Shown here: positions 38,801-53,800 of the stretch, piece by piece
Position numbering within the stretch: position 1 is the stretch's first letter
Layout of the letters: every line of letters begins with the position of its first letter
DNA from: Phoronis australis
Lineage: Eukaryota; Phoronida; Phoronidae
Reading direction: 5' to 3'
DNA length: 64,000 bases
NCBI GenBank assembly: GCA_002633005.1
Contig: NMRA01000183.1
Coordinates: forward strand, 153,640-217,639
The notes under the pieces: generated by a model
The model's input: only the letters and a program-made list of their open reading frames with translations
Databases searched by the model: none
Told to the model about the DNA's origin: nothing
Translations under genes and position numbers: made by a program

Positions 38801-41800
38801 GCAGCCAGGGTCTAGCTAATTTGAAGCTAACCAGTTAGAAATGGTCATCGTTTAGCCCTGACACGGGACCACCTTTTTGCATTTGTTTAGTAAATGACTG
38901 ATATTTTGTCTATTTTCTTAAACCAACCTGCAATCACTTAACGCCGCCTGAACCCGAGCGAATACGCCTGCGTAGTAGCCCGTGATTGTTATGGGAAAGT
39001 TATATCGCTTTGTTTTTAGTAGAATTATCGCGTGTTGTTTTTGCCAGAAAACGTTTCACGTTGACGCGAGCCGATTAGTGTCAAAAAGCGCTCTCGGCTA
39101 ATCGACTTCTGTGACTGGAAATTTGTGGCCTGATCTTACGTTTACAATACAGGTGCGAAATTAGAAAAAAAACTTTGCTGTTTTGTGCATGTCAGTGATT
39201 TGATTTAATTGTCATTTCCTCGCATATAACTGTGCCTTGTTGGTCCAGTTTCTTTTATAGAAATAATTACGGATTTAAACATTTAAAGTGCTTAGTTCCA
39301 AGGCCTGTTTCGACCTCATATACTCTCTGGTTTTTGAGTCATTAATCCTCAGTGTGCCTCAGTGAAGTTTCAAATCGCAAATGTGTTCTGCTCGGCAAGT
39401 GTTTAACTGCATATACTTCTGAATGTTATTAAGTTTGCGTCTTTTGTGATGAAAAATAATGTTTGACATTTAAAACTCCGGAGTCGTTTGCTCTGTTCTT
39501 AATTTGTGTATCGTTTCTGGTTTCAACGTGTCTGTGTCCAGTTAAAAATGATAACATACAAACTGCACTGTTCATGGATTGAATTATACGGACCACCACC
39601 ATTGACAGGGCATTGACAATATTGTTGGCTTTCTACAATTTGCTTTTTTCATGATACTTCCACTCTGTTGACTATTAGTCCTGTGCACTACCCTTCGCTT
39701 TTTTGTATTCACATTATTTTTAATTTCCTTAAAGTTAGATCTTTACTGAAACATTTACCATGCGGTGACAAAACTCAACCTTCGAGGAGACTGATGTCTT
39801 TGTGTATTATTTCCGTGTCGACAAGCGCATCTCATTCATAACATTGCGCTGTTAGCGATACAGTTACTGTGAATTCAGGTAACACTCTTTTTTAAAGTAA
39901 ACTTGGGTCCTATGTGTACATCGAGGAGTCAGAATGGTCACCTTCAAATTAATGCGGCAAAAAGACGTGTTCCATCACAAACAAGCCACTTTCTATTTGG
40001 ACCAGTTGCCCGTATGCTAATGATCTCCAACTGTTCTAAAGCCAGATTGGAGGTAATTTCGAGGACGCAAAAGGACGAGTAATTCTCGTTATTGCTCGAG
40101 ACCAGGCTGGGTTGTAATGGCGTGTCATTTTATTGTGGCGCGCGTGGTCTTTGTAATCGGGAATTCTCACCTGAGTAGGCCTAAGGAACAAGTTGAGAGC
40201 AATTTTAAGTTACGCCAAAAATCATATTTATGCGCTCCATTCCGACCACAGAAAACAAGAAATGTTAACTTTGTCGTATTTCACGTCTCGATTTTCGTGA
40301 GGTTCGCAAAATTAATTTAAAATTCTAAAAGGGTGTCCCATGATAGTAATCATATCACCTAAACAACTGTCGTGAGTGAATCGCAAAACAATGTTCTTAT
40401 TACTATATGTAGTTTAACAAAAATTTCAGTCCTTTGCGAAGATACAAGGATGCTGCTTTTGCGCGTTTTTTACTTATAATAGGTAAACAAAGCACCAAAA
40501 CCGTGGGGGTGTAAGGTTACTATTTTCCAAGTCCTCGTAGGGGGTCTCATGGCCTATGTATAAGGAACAAGTCTGTACTATGCTCTTAATTTTTAATCCC
40601 TCACTTGTTTGAGAAATCGGTCTATTGGAAAGTCCTCAAAATTATTTTTTCACCGTCTCGTCTTTGCTGTAAGTTTTAAGTGTTGGCCGTGAATGTACCA
40701 TATACCGCTGCATTATCGCGTATTTACATTTCTTCCTAGTTTCGGTCGGTATCGTTAGTAACTGCACTCGACTGGCTCCCATCTGTCCTCCGCTTCTTCG
40801 AATTGTGCAGTTGGACGTTGAACAATTTTTCGATACACCGTCGCTCAGCGTCGCCAGTTTACTGAGAAAACGTATGTCGGCGTTGCACCTGTTCTAAGCT
40901 CATTCAGTCGACATTTTTTGTTGTAAACGGATTTGGCCCACTAATATCTTCCACATTGGCGCGTGGTGCTCGAGTTTGCACAACAAATTGAGACTGGTTA
41001 AAAAGTGGCAAATATTTAGCGGTAATGAACGCTGAAATAACAACAGCGTTTACTGTAAAAACAGCTCCGCCTTTCGACATCGGCACCAGGTCAAAGGTCG
41101 CCACTCGTCTGGTTTGGTAGCGGCCTGCTGGGACGCTTATTTTGATACTGAAAATTTCGAGAAAAAAGAACCACGCCTGCAATTATTCATTACAGTGGTA
41201 CTTCCTGAATTGCTGGTGGTCATTGGCCATCAACAGAGTGAATGGTTTTATTTATATGCTAAACTACACGTGTTTTGGTTATAATCACTTAAAGGGATTC
41301 AGTTTTCTCCTGTGAGTAACAGGCATCAAGCTGTCTCTCAAAATCCGGGACCCTGTGACTTTTCCCTGTGGTTTTACAGTGCATAATGTTACTGCTGAGG
41401 TTGCTGCATCGAGCAAGCACTATATCGATGACGTCACAAAGCCAAGTGAAAATGCTCACTCTGTGCACCAACGGAGGCTAATGAACACCCTATGCGTGTA
41501 CTTAAATTTTTTATACCACAAGCACGATATCGACGACGTCACATGACCGAGTGAAAGTGCTTACTCTGTGCAACAACTGGGTACTAATGAACACCCTGTA
41601 TAAAAGCACGTATTACATAGTAATTAACCCGCGTTTCTTCGCCGATTCTATTTTTCCCGTCCAGTAAGTGTGTCCGGTGACCAGCACATTTTGGGTCATT
41701 TACACGGACACGTGGCATTTTACCGTTATACTTATGCATTGGGCGGTCGTGTTGAGACGTACACGAGGTAAAATTATATATTCATTACCAGACCAAATAA

Positions 41801-44800
41801 GATAGACCCAGTTACTGTAGATGGAATAACCAACAATTTTCGGTCACAACTGTCTCAAAAATTATTATTTATACCGGATACGTGCACAATTCCAATTTCT
41901 TTCAGTGCCAGCACATCACCCGTCTCACTTCAACCTATTAAATAATTACGACAATGCCGTTGTACAGATCACTGACATCCGTATTTTTCAAATCCATGTT
42001 TCCAAGGTCCACAATGTATGTTCATTTAACACTGTCCTTTCCAGGGAGTCTCCACAGTTACCGTTCAGATTGACGATGAATTGGACGATTCCCTCGTCGA
42101 GAACTTCCTACAAAAACTACTCTGGGAGAAAAGCATTTTCGATTCCAGTGGAAATGCAATGGACATTTGGCGAATGAAGGTACCTCCATGAATTTACCTT
42201 TTGACCTCTGAAATTGTTCTTTTTGTCTTGTGACACATTTAAGGTAACCTAAACCAAGAGTATTTGTGTTTTACAGTGCAGATTTTGTGAAATTATATAT
42301 ACAATTCCTCGGTGCCATCGAAGGAATAAATCGAAATTGAGAACTTGTTGGGAGCTGGTGTAGATGTCACATTCAACCAAGGGATCAGTGATTCGCTGCT
42401 GTCAGTTTATTCAGTTTTCACTGCCCCAGAATAAAACCGAATCTTTGTGGGCGATGGCTCGTGTGGTATCGTTGATTGTCAGTCCTCTACGAAGGCATCA
42501 GCAGGTGACTTCTTCAAATGCATTTTCTCGATTTCTTTCTGCCATCTCGGTTATATAAACATGTTCGTTTGCGCCTGGAAACTCTGTCTCTAATCCGTTC
42601 GCCCCATTTGTGGAGCTGCTTTGCACGAACACCTGACTTATACATTGAATGATGATATTATAATCTTGGCATCAGTATTACTGTCGCACAATGCTTTATC
42701 ACAATATTGTGGCGCGATAATGACAGCTCTCATCACGCTGAATGAACACAACTACTAAGAATATCACTCTAGCCTATCCGCACCCTTCGTCTTCGCGTGT
42801 GGCCCCCTCACATGCAACTCATTCCAACCATCACCCAATATAGACCCATTCGCTACCAGAATAATACGTCTTTCCAATTAGGCACTTCACGCGGCGCAGA
42901 GGATACTCGAGGCCCTGACGTCACACCAGGTGCGTTTATCGCCGGGTTTGAATTTAGTGTTTTCAATACAGTTACAATAACACTAACTTAGCCGACTTAC
43001 CACCTTGAAGTGCCCAAAAAATTCTTAGTTGGAGCGGTGCAAAACATCATTAGTTTTGTCAGTTTATTTTGAGTGAGTTACTTTAGAGATGTTCTTCTTT
43101 TTCTTAAGTTTAACTTGAGTAAAATTATGCTTCCGGGTTATGAAGCTTATTAATCAAAAACGGCTAGTATGAGACCAATGCTACTGCTACTGCGCCATTT
43201 GGGAACATATATGGCGTTCTGTCTTCATGGTCACAAATACTAAATCACTTGGATGCACATAAAGCACTTCTCAACAGATTATTCGTTTTTATTTGTATTA
43301 ATTGTTAAGTAACGATTTTTGGAGTCCCTACTGTGTCGAAAAACACGTTTTTGCAGACTACAGTTTAAGAGCTGTGTCGCCGTTCGAATACAAGGACGCC
43401 TGAAGGACATCGTTTCTGATATTGGCATTGTCGTGGAGAGGAGGCCGTTCTTTTCGATGGCGTCGAATGTGCACAGCGACGCCTAGCAGCTAGTTTGTAA
43501 ACTGCAACATCCACTGGAGGCGCATCTGTTGAACACATGTCGAAGTTTTGATAGCCGATAGTCTCAAACGTTCCGATGAAAGTTTACAAACAGAAACGGG
43601 ATTCCATCAAACAATACATCACAGATGTAGGGAGTCGCGGTGGCAGTGGATGCTATTCCGCGACTACTGAAATTTGATGGATGCCCGCGTCTCGCACATG
43701 TTTGGTCTTAACTTCAGCTGAACGTGTGTTGTTGCGAGATCTTATCAGAGTCAGGTACTAACTCTTCTGTGTCAGGGAGAGAGAAAGAACGGAAAAACTT
43801 CGTCCAACTAATAAACAACCAACGAACACTGGGAAACTGGCTTAAACTTTCTATTCAAAGTGTCCAAAGTGTAGAATATTTACAAAATTGGTCGTTTTTT
43901 CTTTATCCTGAAATAAATTTGCTATATTTAGTGTTTGTCTGGACATTGTCATCGTAGATACAGTGTATAAAGGAACGTTTGTTCACGGGGTTGGATTTTT
44001 AAACACGAGTTTCCATGTCACCGTTGCCTCGTCGATACAGGCTTTTGGATTTTTTTAAATCAAAAGAGCTTACTGTAAAATAAAAGTTTCGCGAGGTAAT
44101 CGATTGGTCCGTGTGTTGTATGAAAATCAGTTAAATTATATCACAAAAGCCTTGCGGAATAACTGACGTTCTCGCGTTGTTGATTCCTCCCAGTTCATCT
44201 TCGACGAGTTGAGAAGTTTACACTTCAATATTTTCTAAGTTGTGTGAAACGTCTCGGATGATGTAGGCATCTGTTTGAAATTACGCGCTCTTTGTCGCGC
44301 TCGGCTGTCCTAGAGCGACCTTTAATGCCATCCATCAGTTTGCCTGTGTAAATATTATGTTGTTTGCAAGCATCTTGTTTGCTTGTTTTATGCAGTAATT
44401 TGTGGTGCCATGTTATTCAAAGGCATAGCAGCTACGTTGTGCCCATCCATCTCTGTCGTTTTGGAAGGTGTTTAACCATTCAAATGGCACAGACCCGTGC
44501 TGCAATCTGTGAACTACTTAACGGTCTTGTATGTGAACACTTTAATGTGAACACTTTACTTGGTCATCGTCTTATTCATCCTTGTATTTCTGTTTCATTG
44601 ACGTCATCTGCCTGTCATGGGATGTCCTCGACATAGTCTGTTTAGAGATGTTCTCCTTTAACAAAAAGAAGTTAAAAATGTTTGCCTCTTTTGTCAGTTC
44701 AGTGAATGCCATTGTAACATAGTGCCATTGTAGCGCAGTGCCATTGTAGCGCAGTGCCATTGTAGCGCAGTGCCATTGTAGCGCAGTGCCATTGTAGCGC

Positions 44801-47800
44801 AGTGCCATTGTAGCGCAGTGCCATTGTANCTTAAACTTTCTATTCAAAGTGTCCAAAGTGTAGAATATTTACAAAATTGGTCGTTTTTTCTTTATCCTGA
44901 AATAAATTTGCTATATTTAGTGTTTGTCTGGACATTGTCATCGTAGATACAGTGTATAAAGGAACGTTTGTACGCGGGGTTGGATTTTTAAACCCGAGTT
45001 TCCATGTCACCGTTGCCTCGTCGATACAGGCTTTTGGATTTTTTTAAATCAAAAGAGCTTACTGTAAAATAAAAGTTTCGCGAGGTAATCGGTTGGTCCG
45101 TGTGTTGTATGAAAATCAATTAAATTATATCACAAAAGCCTTGCGGAATAACTGACATTCTCGCGTTGTTGATTCCTCCCAGTTCATCTTCGAGGAGTTG
45201 AGAAGTTTACACTTCAATATTTTCTTAGTTGTGTGAAACGTCTCGGATGATGTAGGCATCTGTTTGAAATTACGCGCTCTTTGTCGCGCTCGGCTGTCCT
45301 AGAGCGACCTTTAATGTCATCCATCAGTTTGCCTGTGTAAATATTATGTTGTTTGCAAGCATCTTGTTTGCTTGTTTTATGCAGTAATTTGTGGTGCCAT
45401 GTTATTCAAAGGCATAGCAGCTACGTTGTGCCCATCCATCTCTGTCGTTTTGGAAGGTGTTAAACCATTCAAATGGCACAGACCCGTGCTGCAATCTGTG
45501 AACTACTTAACGGTCTTGTATGTGAACACTTTACTTGGTCATCGTCTTATTCATTCTTGTATTACTGTTTCATTGACGTCATCTGCCTGTCATTGGATGT
45601 CCTCGACATAGTCTGTTTAGAGATGTTCTCCTTTAACAAAAAGAAGTTAAAAATGTTTGCTTCTTTTGTCAGTTCAGTGAATGCCATTGTAACATAGTGC
45701 CATTGTAGCGCAGTGCCATTGTAGCGCAGTGCCATTGTAGCGCAGTGCCATTGTAGCGCAGTGCCATTGTAGCGCAGTGCCATTGTAGCGCAGTGCCATT
45801 GTAGGGCATTGCCATTGTAGCGCAGTGCCATTGTAGCGCAGTGCCATTGTAACATAGTGCCATTCAAATGGTGCCTGAATTGGAATGTGTGCATCTCTCA
45901 AATGTAGGCGTAAATGTGGGGGTACTCGTAATTTACCGAAGGTTTATTCTTTGTTTTATCTGGATCATCTCACATATTGTTACAATGTGTACTTCTGGTG
46001 ATGTGAAATGCTACACCAGGTGCTGGTCGGTCCTGCTAGAACACTTACGACTTTTGATTGACACCGACAAAACGATAATTACTGCCTCACGTAGTTTATT
46101 TAATCGCTAATTATTTGTAAAAACTAAGTGCCAAAACATTTGTTGCTCGCCTGATTGGCGTTGCTACGTTGTTAATAGGTGACGTGAATCCGAGCGCAAA
46201 ATAGGGGTAATCGGTTTAGCGCCCCTAGCTCAAAACGATCTGACAACAGAGTCGTGAAAGTTATGGTTGCAGACATCGGTTGGTTTTGCCATGTTTGGTT
46301 ATGCTGCTTACCCATCAAATTTCAGTGCTACCAATTACGTCCAGTCTCAAAACAGCCCCCAATATCTTTCTTTCTGTTTCCCCACACTCTCATACGCAAC
46401 TCGAGCGATTGCTGCCCATTCAGCCGCGTTTGAAGTAATATCTGGGATTTCCGTCGACATCTTTGTAGTAAAATCTAGTGACTTACTTTCGTTGTCGTTT
46501 TTTGTTGCGTGCGAGTGAGGCTTCGAGATCGCTTTCCCCCGCATCGTGTTCTTTGCCTGCTTGTCGAATTTCATATTCGAAACGTTGTGGTATGGTGTTG
46601 TGCCATTCTTTGATTCACAGCGAGCGACTGGTCAATCGGTTGATCCTCCTCTCCTGTCCTTCACGTGACAATGCAGCTATGCTGTTACTTCTCGTCGTCT
46701 GCTTATCGTCGCCTGACGACGGTTTTTGATACTACTTCGAATTCAAAATTAGGTATAGTTTTCGATTTCACACCAGACCTTTAGTCGTCCGATATTTCTC
46801 TGATGAAGCGAGTTACTATCATCCTATTCCTGTTTTTTTCAGTAAAAACACGTGTTAGTGTGTTTTGACAAGACTCATCCTGTCTCGGGAGAAACCTGCA
46901 CGACAAAGCGTAAAATTTCAATCCCTGTGCTTGTACACCTTACCTCTCTACACCCCTGTCCCCTTTCCTTATTTGGCGTTGTTAGTGTTTGATGGCCAAG
47001 TGATTCCCTGTTAGAATTTGTAACAAGTTCTCAAGAGTTACATGTAGGACACAATCCCTACATGTACATGTATTCCTCACGCACTACTTTCATGTGGCGG
47101 CTGTTTGTCGAGATTTCTTACGCCTCATCACTGATATTTTTTCAAAAATAATCCAGTTTATCCTCAATTTTCAACTTAAAGGAATACCCCCATTTACGAA
47201 AAGAAATACCGTCATTTTTTAAAACTCAGATGTGCCTGCAGGGGGTCCTAGTCGTTGGCCGTGATCTATGACTACAGCTGTATGGTTACATAGGGTGGCT
47301 GCAAGCGCTGCGTGCGACACATGTTGTAACTACATTGTTGGTGACACGCGGCGATTTACAACAAACCACGGTTCTGGCAGGAAATTGTTTAAGAAAACAA
47401 CCCATTAGTCGAGCGTTCTTCAGTTGAATTATTAAGAACGCATTTTCTCACACTCATAAACAGATTTTAATTGTTCGTTTTCATTTTCCGGCCTGTCCTG
47501 CTGAGAGAGAATCACATCGTATATAACAAATGCACCAGCTGACGGTCAGCCAGTAGAACTGGTTTGATAGTTGTTGTTTTTCCATTGATTTGCTTATTCT
47601 ATTTGCACGTTTTTAGGCCCACGCGCCTGTTTACAAAATAACCCACTTTTGACACCCAAGCTGTTTGCTCGCGCGTCTAAGCTTCACTCATCGACAGAGG
47701 CGCATTTCTCTTTAACAAACAAAAGTCTTCTAAAAGATATTTCTGTTTTTTTTCCATTCTTAGTACTTTTCAGTCACTCTCCATCTTACTTGGAAACACG

Positions 47801-50800
47801 TCAACATCTACCTTTTTGTACCGCATAACAAAGGCTTCGTCAGACACTTGCTATTTAAAAAGCAGTGATTCTTGATTTTACTAAAGCCTTTTGCATTCAA
47901 ATGCTTGCGCCTAATTTCGAATGTAGACGTGACTTCGTGAACTGGCGCTTGTGCCTCATAGGCGTCTATATGGTTAATTTGATGAAAGAATTTACGTTTT
48001 TATGGTAGACAAATTAAGCTCATACGTTTATTTTGTTAGCCTGACATGAATTTTATTAAACCAAATCAAGGCATTGATTTTATCAACTCCTGAATGATTA
48101 AATTTTTACATCATGACCTCTTCTCACGTGCCTTCGAAATATTTAGCAATCACATTTCTTACGTTGCATGTTACTCATCGCTATAAATAGTCAAAATTAC
48201 ATGAACAATTGGGAACAGCTTCGGTCATGAATTCTGCCGCTCCGTTTTCCCTCGTTACACACACACGTTGACGTCGCATCCCTCCTAATTAACACCACTT
48301 GCAACTATTCAAATTCGTTGCGTCATCAGCGCAAATTAAAACCCATTATCTCCTGGGAAAACCACATTTGCCAAAAAATCCACTTCATTAGCCTCAGTTC
48401 TTGCGAGGAAATCTAGTTGAAAAGCCGCCATTAATCACGTCGATTAGACTCTCTTTGAAATGGATAATTCCGATATATGTTATCAAAATTACATTTGTAA
48501 ATTGAAGTCAATATTTAGCTAATTATCTCGTGATTATCTGGAATAAAGGGAATGCATTTACTCTAACAATTGACCGGATTCAATTATGGTTTTTGATAGC
48601 ACTTGCACTGCGTATCCGTTCATAAATATGTCTGTCTCGTTTTATAAACAGGCGATTTGACAGACGTTTAAAGCTAAATCCATATCTTGGTGAATTGCTA
48701 CGTAATGAATCTCGGGAACACCCCTGTTGCACTCTGATGTAAACTTTGTCGTTTTATATAGATTCCTTGCATTACCAAATATTTCTCACTGTAGGGTTTT
48801 AGTATGTTCAGCACATTCGTCCAAATTGTATGAACTTTCAAAGAAACTCATTTTGTTGATATCGCCGCATCTGTTTGCTCTCTTGCGAACTCATGTCATC
48901 TGTTTACAAAAATACCTTTGTTACGTCACACAACAAGATAAACGCGCACAGACAGTGACAGTATTCATCCGCCGAGTAATTAGCCCGTCGATGCAATCAC
49001 GTGTTGACATTCGGATGAGCCGGTTATCGGCTAGACAAACAATGTATCTAGTATGCGATCAAAGATGATCCGATAAGACTTAATTACTGGGAAAACAACT
49101 GTTCAAACGATTAGCTTCAATATACAAGCAATTACCACTGGGTAAACAACAACTGCCTTATACCCTGTCGGGCTGCTACTGCAATTACTCCAGAATGCTA
49201 ACTATTTATGCGACCTGCCAGTTCACGTGCTCGCGAGCTCCGTAATGACGGTGCCTGTCTAGCATTTTTCGTTCCATGTCAAACGCCGCGTTGCTCTGAA
49301 CGTAGTTTGCAGACAAGTATTATGTGATACTGTAAAGTAAATGTTCTGAACTCAGTGGTGAAAAAATAGACTGATCACTGATATTGTGCCTGAAACAAAT
49401 TTCTAGGAATCAAAACGAAGAGAACTGGCAGGCACGTTCAGTTTGTTTCATTCACAGACAATTCAGACGTGTTGGACATTTTCCTGGGCATCGTTTTTTA
49501 TTATCTGATTCAATGTGGCCTAGCGGCAAAGGTGTAGTTTCACAGTCCGAAGATGGTGGTTTAAATCCTACTAGACCAGGTTAAGTGTCCCTCAGTTCAT
49601 AACTAATGTTCAAACTGGTGCAAATTGCGCGTCATGTTTTCGCAGCCTAATCTTTCTTTCTGATAATTCAAAAAAACTATTGGGTTTTCACATTGTATTC
49701 ACTTGCTGAGCACGTCACTATCATTTCTATTGCAAAATAATAATGGTGTCACTGCAACACAGTGTCTGTCAGTTGTCTTCTAAAGCAGAAAAAGTATTAA
49801 TTTTCGATGGCTCATGGCTCAGAAATTTTCAAACACGATTGAAAGTTTCCAAACGGGATGCAAACATTTCAAACATGGATGAAAACTCACTTTGTTATTT
49901 CTCTTTTATTAGTGTTTTATTTAAAACTGTTGTTGTGTGATATTTATATTTATATTTATAAATTGGGTATATTGATGTATAACTTGCCCCGTACTGTGCT
50001 TAGATCTTCACTGATGGGCAAGTTTATATTTATATTATACCTCACATCACAACTGTTGCAACTTGACGTCATGATGATGGCAAACAATTCATAGATAGTT
50101 ATGGGTCATCTCACTACATTTACTCTATGCAACCCGCTATCGCCATCTAGCGACAAGGCCTTTTGTGTTGTCGTTATATCGGGATTAGGTATTGGTTCTC
50201 TTTAGTTACATGTACATAGAACTCAGCAAACATCAAATGCTGACTCGCTTTGCCATGTGACTTCAACTTGCGTTCTGTGGCACATTCAATCTGTAGGTAC
50301 AGGTACTTGTTTGACTAAAAAGTTCATTGCAACGAGAATGCCTTTGCTCCATTTCTTGTGGGAGTAATTTCTTTTGTTATTTGATTAAAGCCAATAACAT
50401 AAATATTTCATCTAAGATCTAAAACAAATTCTTCCCATGTCTTTATCCTCATCTGTTTAACTGCCACTCCAGTTTAATAATAGATTTTTTCGCTACATAC
50501 ACGCCGTCTTGAGTAGTTCGTATTATTTTGATACCCTGGTAGAAAATTGTATTTCGTTGAACTTCCACTTGCCCGTCTCCCGTTTGTAAACAGTAACAGG
50601 TTTGGCCATCATTCTGCGTGACAGATGGTTGGTTTATAACAACCTTACAATAGCACTCGAGTCGTATTTTGTCAATCTTGTTTCCCTGTGTAAACACTGT
50701 CTCTGTTTCTCAAGTCATTCCCCTCTTTTGTAATCGAATTACATTTTTAGCCAGTTGCCTTTTAGTAGACTCTCCTAATTAATTGATTTTATTGAATCTG

Positions 50801-53800
50801 CTATTTAGCTCATTGTTCAGGTCGGTATAATTTGGTGTTTGGTTTTAGGTTTTTGAGAGGCATTGTTTTGTACAAAAGATCGCAATAAGTGCTCGGGCCC
50901 TCCGGTGCGCACACGCGCCGTGGTCCGCAGATTGCAGATTGCCGGTTGCGGTTGATCAAAATGGAGTAAATAACGTGTTTCAATTGTAGAACACAAGGAG
51001 CAATCATCAAGGTTATTACTCACTAATACTTTTATCTTAATTTTTTTAAATAAAGTTGTCAGCAGTGCTATATTTTACAACTGTTGTAGTAGATATTTGG
51101 CTGATGACCTTGTTGTGCTAGGGCAAGTATGAAATGTGTATCATCCTTAAATCACTTATTAAAAATGTTGTCATCTTATTAGGACAGGCAGCTTTAAGAA
51201 GCTAAGGTAAAACCGTTTGACAGCTGACAAACACTAATCAGTTTTCATTGGCTCATTCTCCATTTGATATTTTAGCTTTCGCAAATAGAGTGTACTGTAC
51301 AATGTATGTCTATTTCAGGGATCTGTGAACATACGAGGTGAAGATAGGCGGGTACTGGTTCAGGCAGTTAAGGAAGTTTACGACCAACATCGCACGACTA
51401 AGTGGGAATGTCGTGACAGTCGGCGGACGACTTTGGTTTTTATCGGTAATTACACCTTTCTTTAACGTAAGATTTTAACACGAGATATTAAGTCGCGACA
51501 ATCAAATGATTCACTTGTCAAAAACACTGTATGTTAATGTTAATTTGGTAGATTACCCTAATGTGTCACCTTAAGCCAAATGAGTAAAACCGTGGTTTGA
51601 CTAAAAGGAATTTTGGTCTTGCAGCGATATTTGATCAAAATCGCAAAAAAATTCGATGTTTCGATTTTTGCTCAGTTGACATCGGTTGATGAGGACTTGA
51701 AAACGCTTGACGGGGATGCCCTATTTGCCAATCTTGCCGTGTTCAAATATTGAATGATACTGTTATCGGAAGCGGATTGAGCGATAAGCAAATTTGCCCA
51801 TCTTCACGCTACTGTTAAATGTGTGAGTGTTGTCTGTCAATTAGGTGTGAATAGCGGATATCGCTTTAGGCAGTTCTCCTCTCTTGTTCTTTAGCAATTA
51901 TTTTCACCTTGGAGATATTTTCACTTCACCACCAAATGTTTCTACAGTGTTATGAATATTGGAACAGAAGAACATCCAGGCATGTGTCATAGTGTGATAC
52001 TAGAGTTTATGTTCTTGATATTTTTAATATGTTTACAAATCCCTCTCCTTGGTCATTTCTGGAGCTGTGAGGTATCAAATTTCGTTTTAGGTATTCACGT
52101 GGTTTTGTTTGGTTTGAAATAACAAACATTGTGTACAATTCCGTTTCACCAAGTTATCGTTTAGACAGGAAGCGTATTATGTAGTTCAGTGGTTTCTTTC
52201 CAGTAACGGATTGCGTTTGCTCTGTATTAAACTTCTAGTTGTTCTTTTTAAATTTTAAATCGTAAGGGGGTCTGAATTGGAATTTAATCAGACGTAAAAA
52301 TTGTTTGGTTGATTGGATGCAGTTCATGAATATAATGAATTAAGTGTGATCAGCTCTCACAGTTTCCCTGTTACCGTGATCAGCTCTCACAGTTTCCCTG
52401 TTACCATAGCCTCGCTTCTGTCGAATTAAACCAGTCTTGGTGCTTCTGGTTGTAGCTGTGAATGGTAGAATGCATAATATTGTACGTGGGTGTTCGTCCG
52501 CGAAGGCAGGTGTATGCCTCGTCACCCCCGAAGCCATCGGTTCGTCCATATCACTCTGCCTGACAAGGTGGCGATTAGAGGATTTACGAATTTTACGGGC
52601 TGATCGGTTATGAACAGTAACCCCATGTCACGCTCGTGTGTATTGACGTTCCTGCGTGCCTTTGTTCGGGACTTAAATCTCAGGACTAAAGCGATTCGTA
52701 TATGCCGTTAATAAGATTTTTTATGAGTTTAGACAAACATCTTCTGGCTGAGTTTTCAGACTCTTGTGAAATCGCATTAGTATAAAGCCTGGGTTTTAAG
52801 ATATTTTTGTAGCAGGTCTGTTCTTTGTTTTTTTTCAATATATGGAGCCATGGATAATTTTAGTTTTGATGGGATGAAATAAAAAATTGCTCCAGTCAAA
52901 GTCAGTGCAACTTAACTTGTGTTAATCGGTGTTAAGGATGCCTTGCCACCCTTTGTTCTTTATTTTTATTGTATTTTTGTTTTTGTTTTGGCATCTGTAG
53001 GATTAGATGGTTTTGGCTGTCACTCCGTTAAAATAAATGATCGTTTCAAGCAAAAGTTGGGTAACTAAATGTAAGTCAGAGTGAAGGACACATGTACGAA
53101 TTCCAAATGTTCGTTACGTTGAAGTTGGTGAACTGGGGTCAAATATGCAGTCGTGGCAATTTGACTTAATAAAGTGAGTTTGCCGCGAGGTGAAGGCGTC
53201 TCTAGTTTAGAGCGAAATGTCCCTCTGAAGATTAACCACCTGGTTGAGTACAGCATACACTAAGGTGAACACACAATAAACATTCTTACTCAATACTAAG
53301 TGAAGTGCACTGCGCTTTGATAATGGAGTTATTGCCTAGATTAACTGATCGCATTCAAAGAAAAGAAAACAAGATAATATTAGTCGAGGCACCGCTGCGC
53401 CTTTGGTCCGCTCTCGGCGTGACACTGTTCAACCTTGAGTTGGGATGCCATTTAAGGGAATTGTTACAGGATTAAGACGAGGTTATCGCCAATAACTCAC
53501 TGGGCCGCCCGTGAATTTTCCATCCTTTCTTCTGACGACTTGCATTAAGCGGATTCATCGAGTATTTATGCCCGGCTAATAGTTTCACTGGAGAATTTTT
53601 CACTTTAATCGTCTTGGTGCAAATACGTGAACGCAGTTGATCTGTGCTAATGCGCAATCTATTTCCCGATGGCTGAGCAAGTTTGAAAACACAACTGTGC
53701 TAAATTCATTTCAACGTGTTTTATTCGACAATTATTAGCTCTAGTGCTGTTTTCGTGCACGTTGAGCGCTTCTCAGGCTATTTTCGACAACATAAACAAG

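Larger units (their letters stand above)
43841..45869. repeat. Tandem ~1-kb duplication joined at a single N
   Basis: 43841-44828 reappears from 44830 at an offset of 989, dropping to 975 after a 14-base deletion (AATGTGAACACTTT present only in copy 1). Substitutions are few (for example TTCACGGGG versus TACGCGGGG). Copy 1 ends inside a minisatellite directly at the N (44829), and copy 2 starts abruptly. This pattern suggests two unmerged allelic contigs rather than a true duplication. No ZNG1 exon is involved. Confidence 0.9.
42180..51318 (+). other. ZNG1 9.1-kb intron
   Basis: Apart from the duplicated block at 43841-45869 and a tRNA-like relic at 49516, mostly unique sequence with moderate CpG content and AT-rich homeodomain-type TAATTA/ATTAAT stretches (for example around 48290-48560). 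No gene was recognised. Confidence 0.45.

Noticed and set aside
45562-45901. Overlapping - strand frames with repeated [16 protein letters not shown]-type peptides
   Set aside because: They are translations of the 16-bp GTGCCATTGTAGCGCA minisatellite. Because 16 is not a multiple of three, the unit is read in all three frames. No flanking coding sequence.
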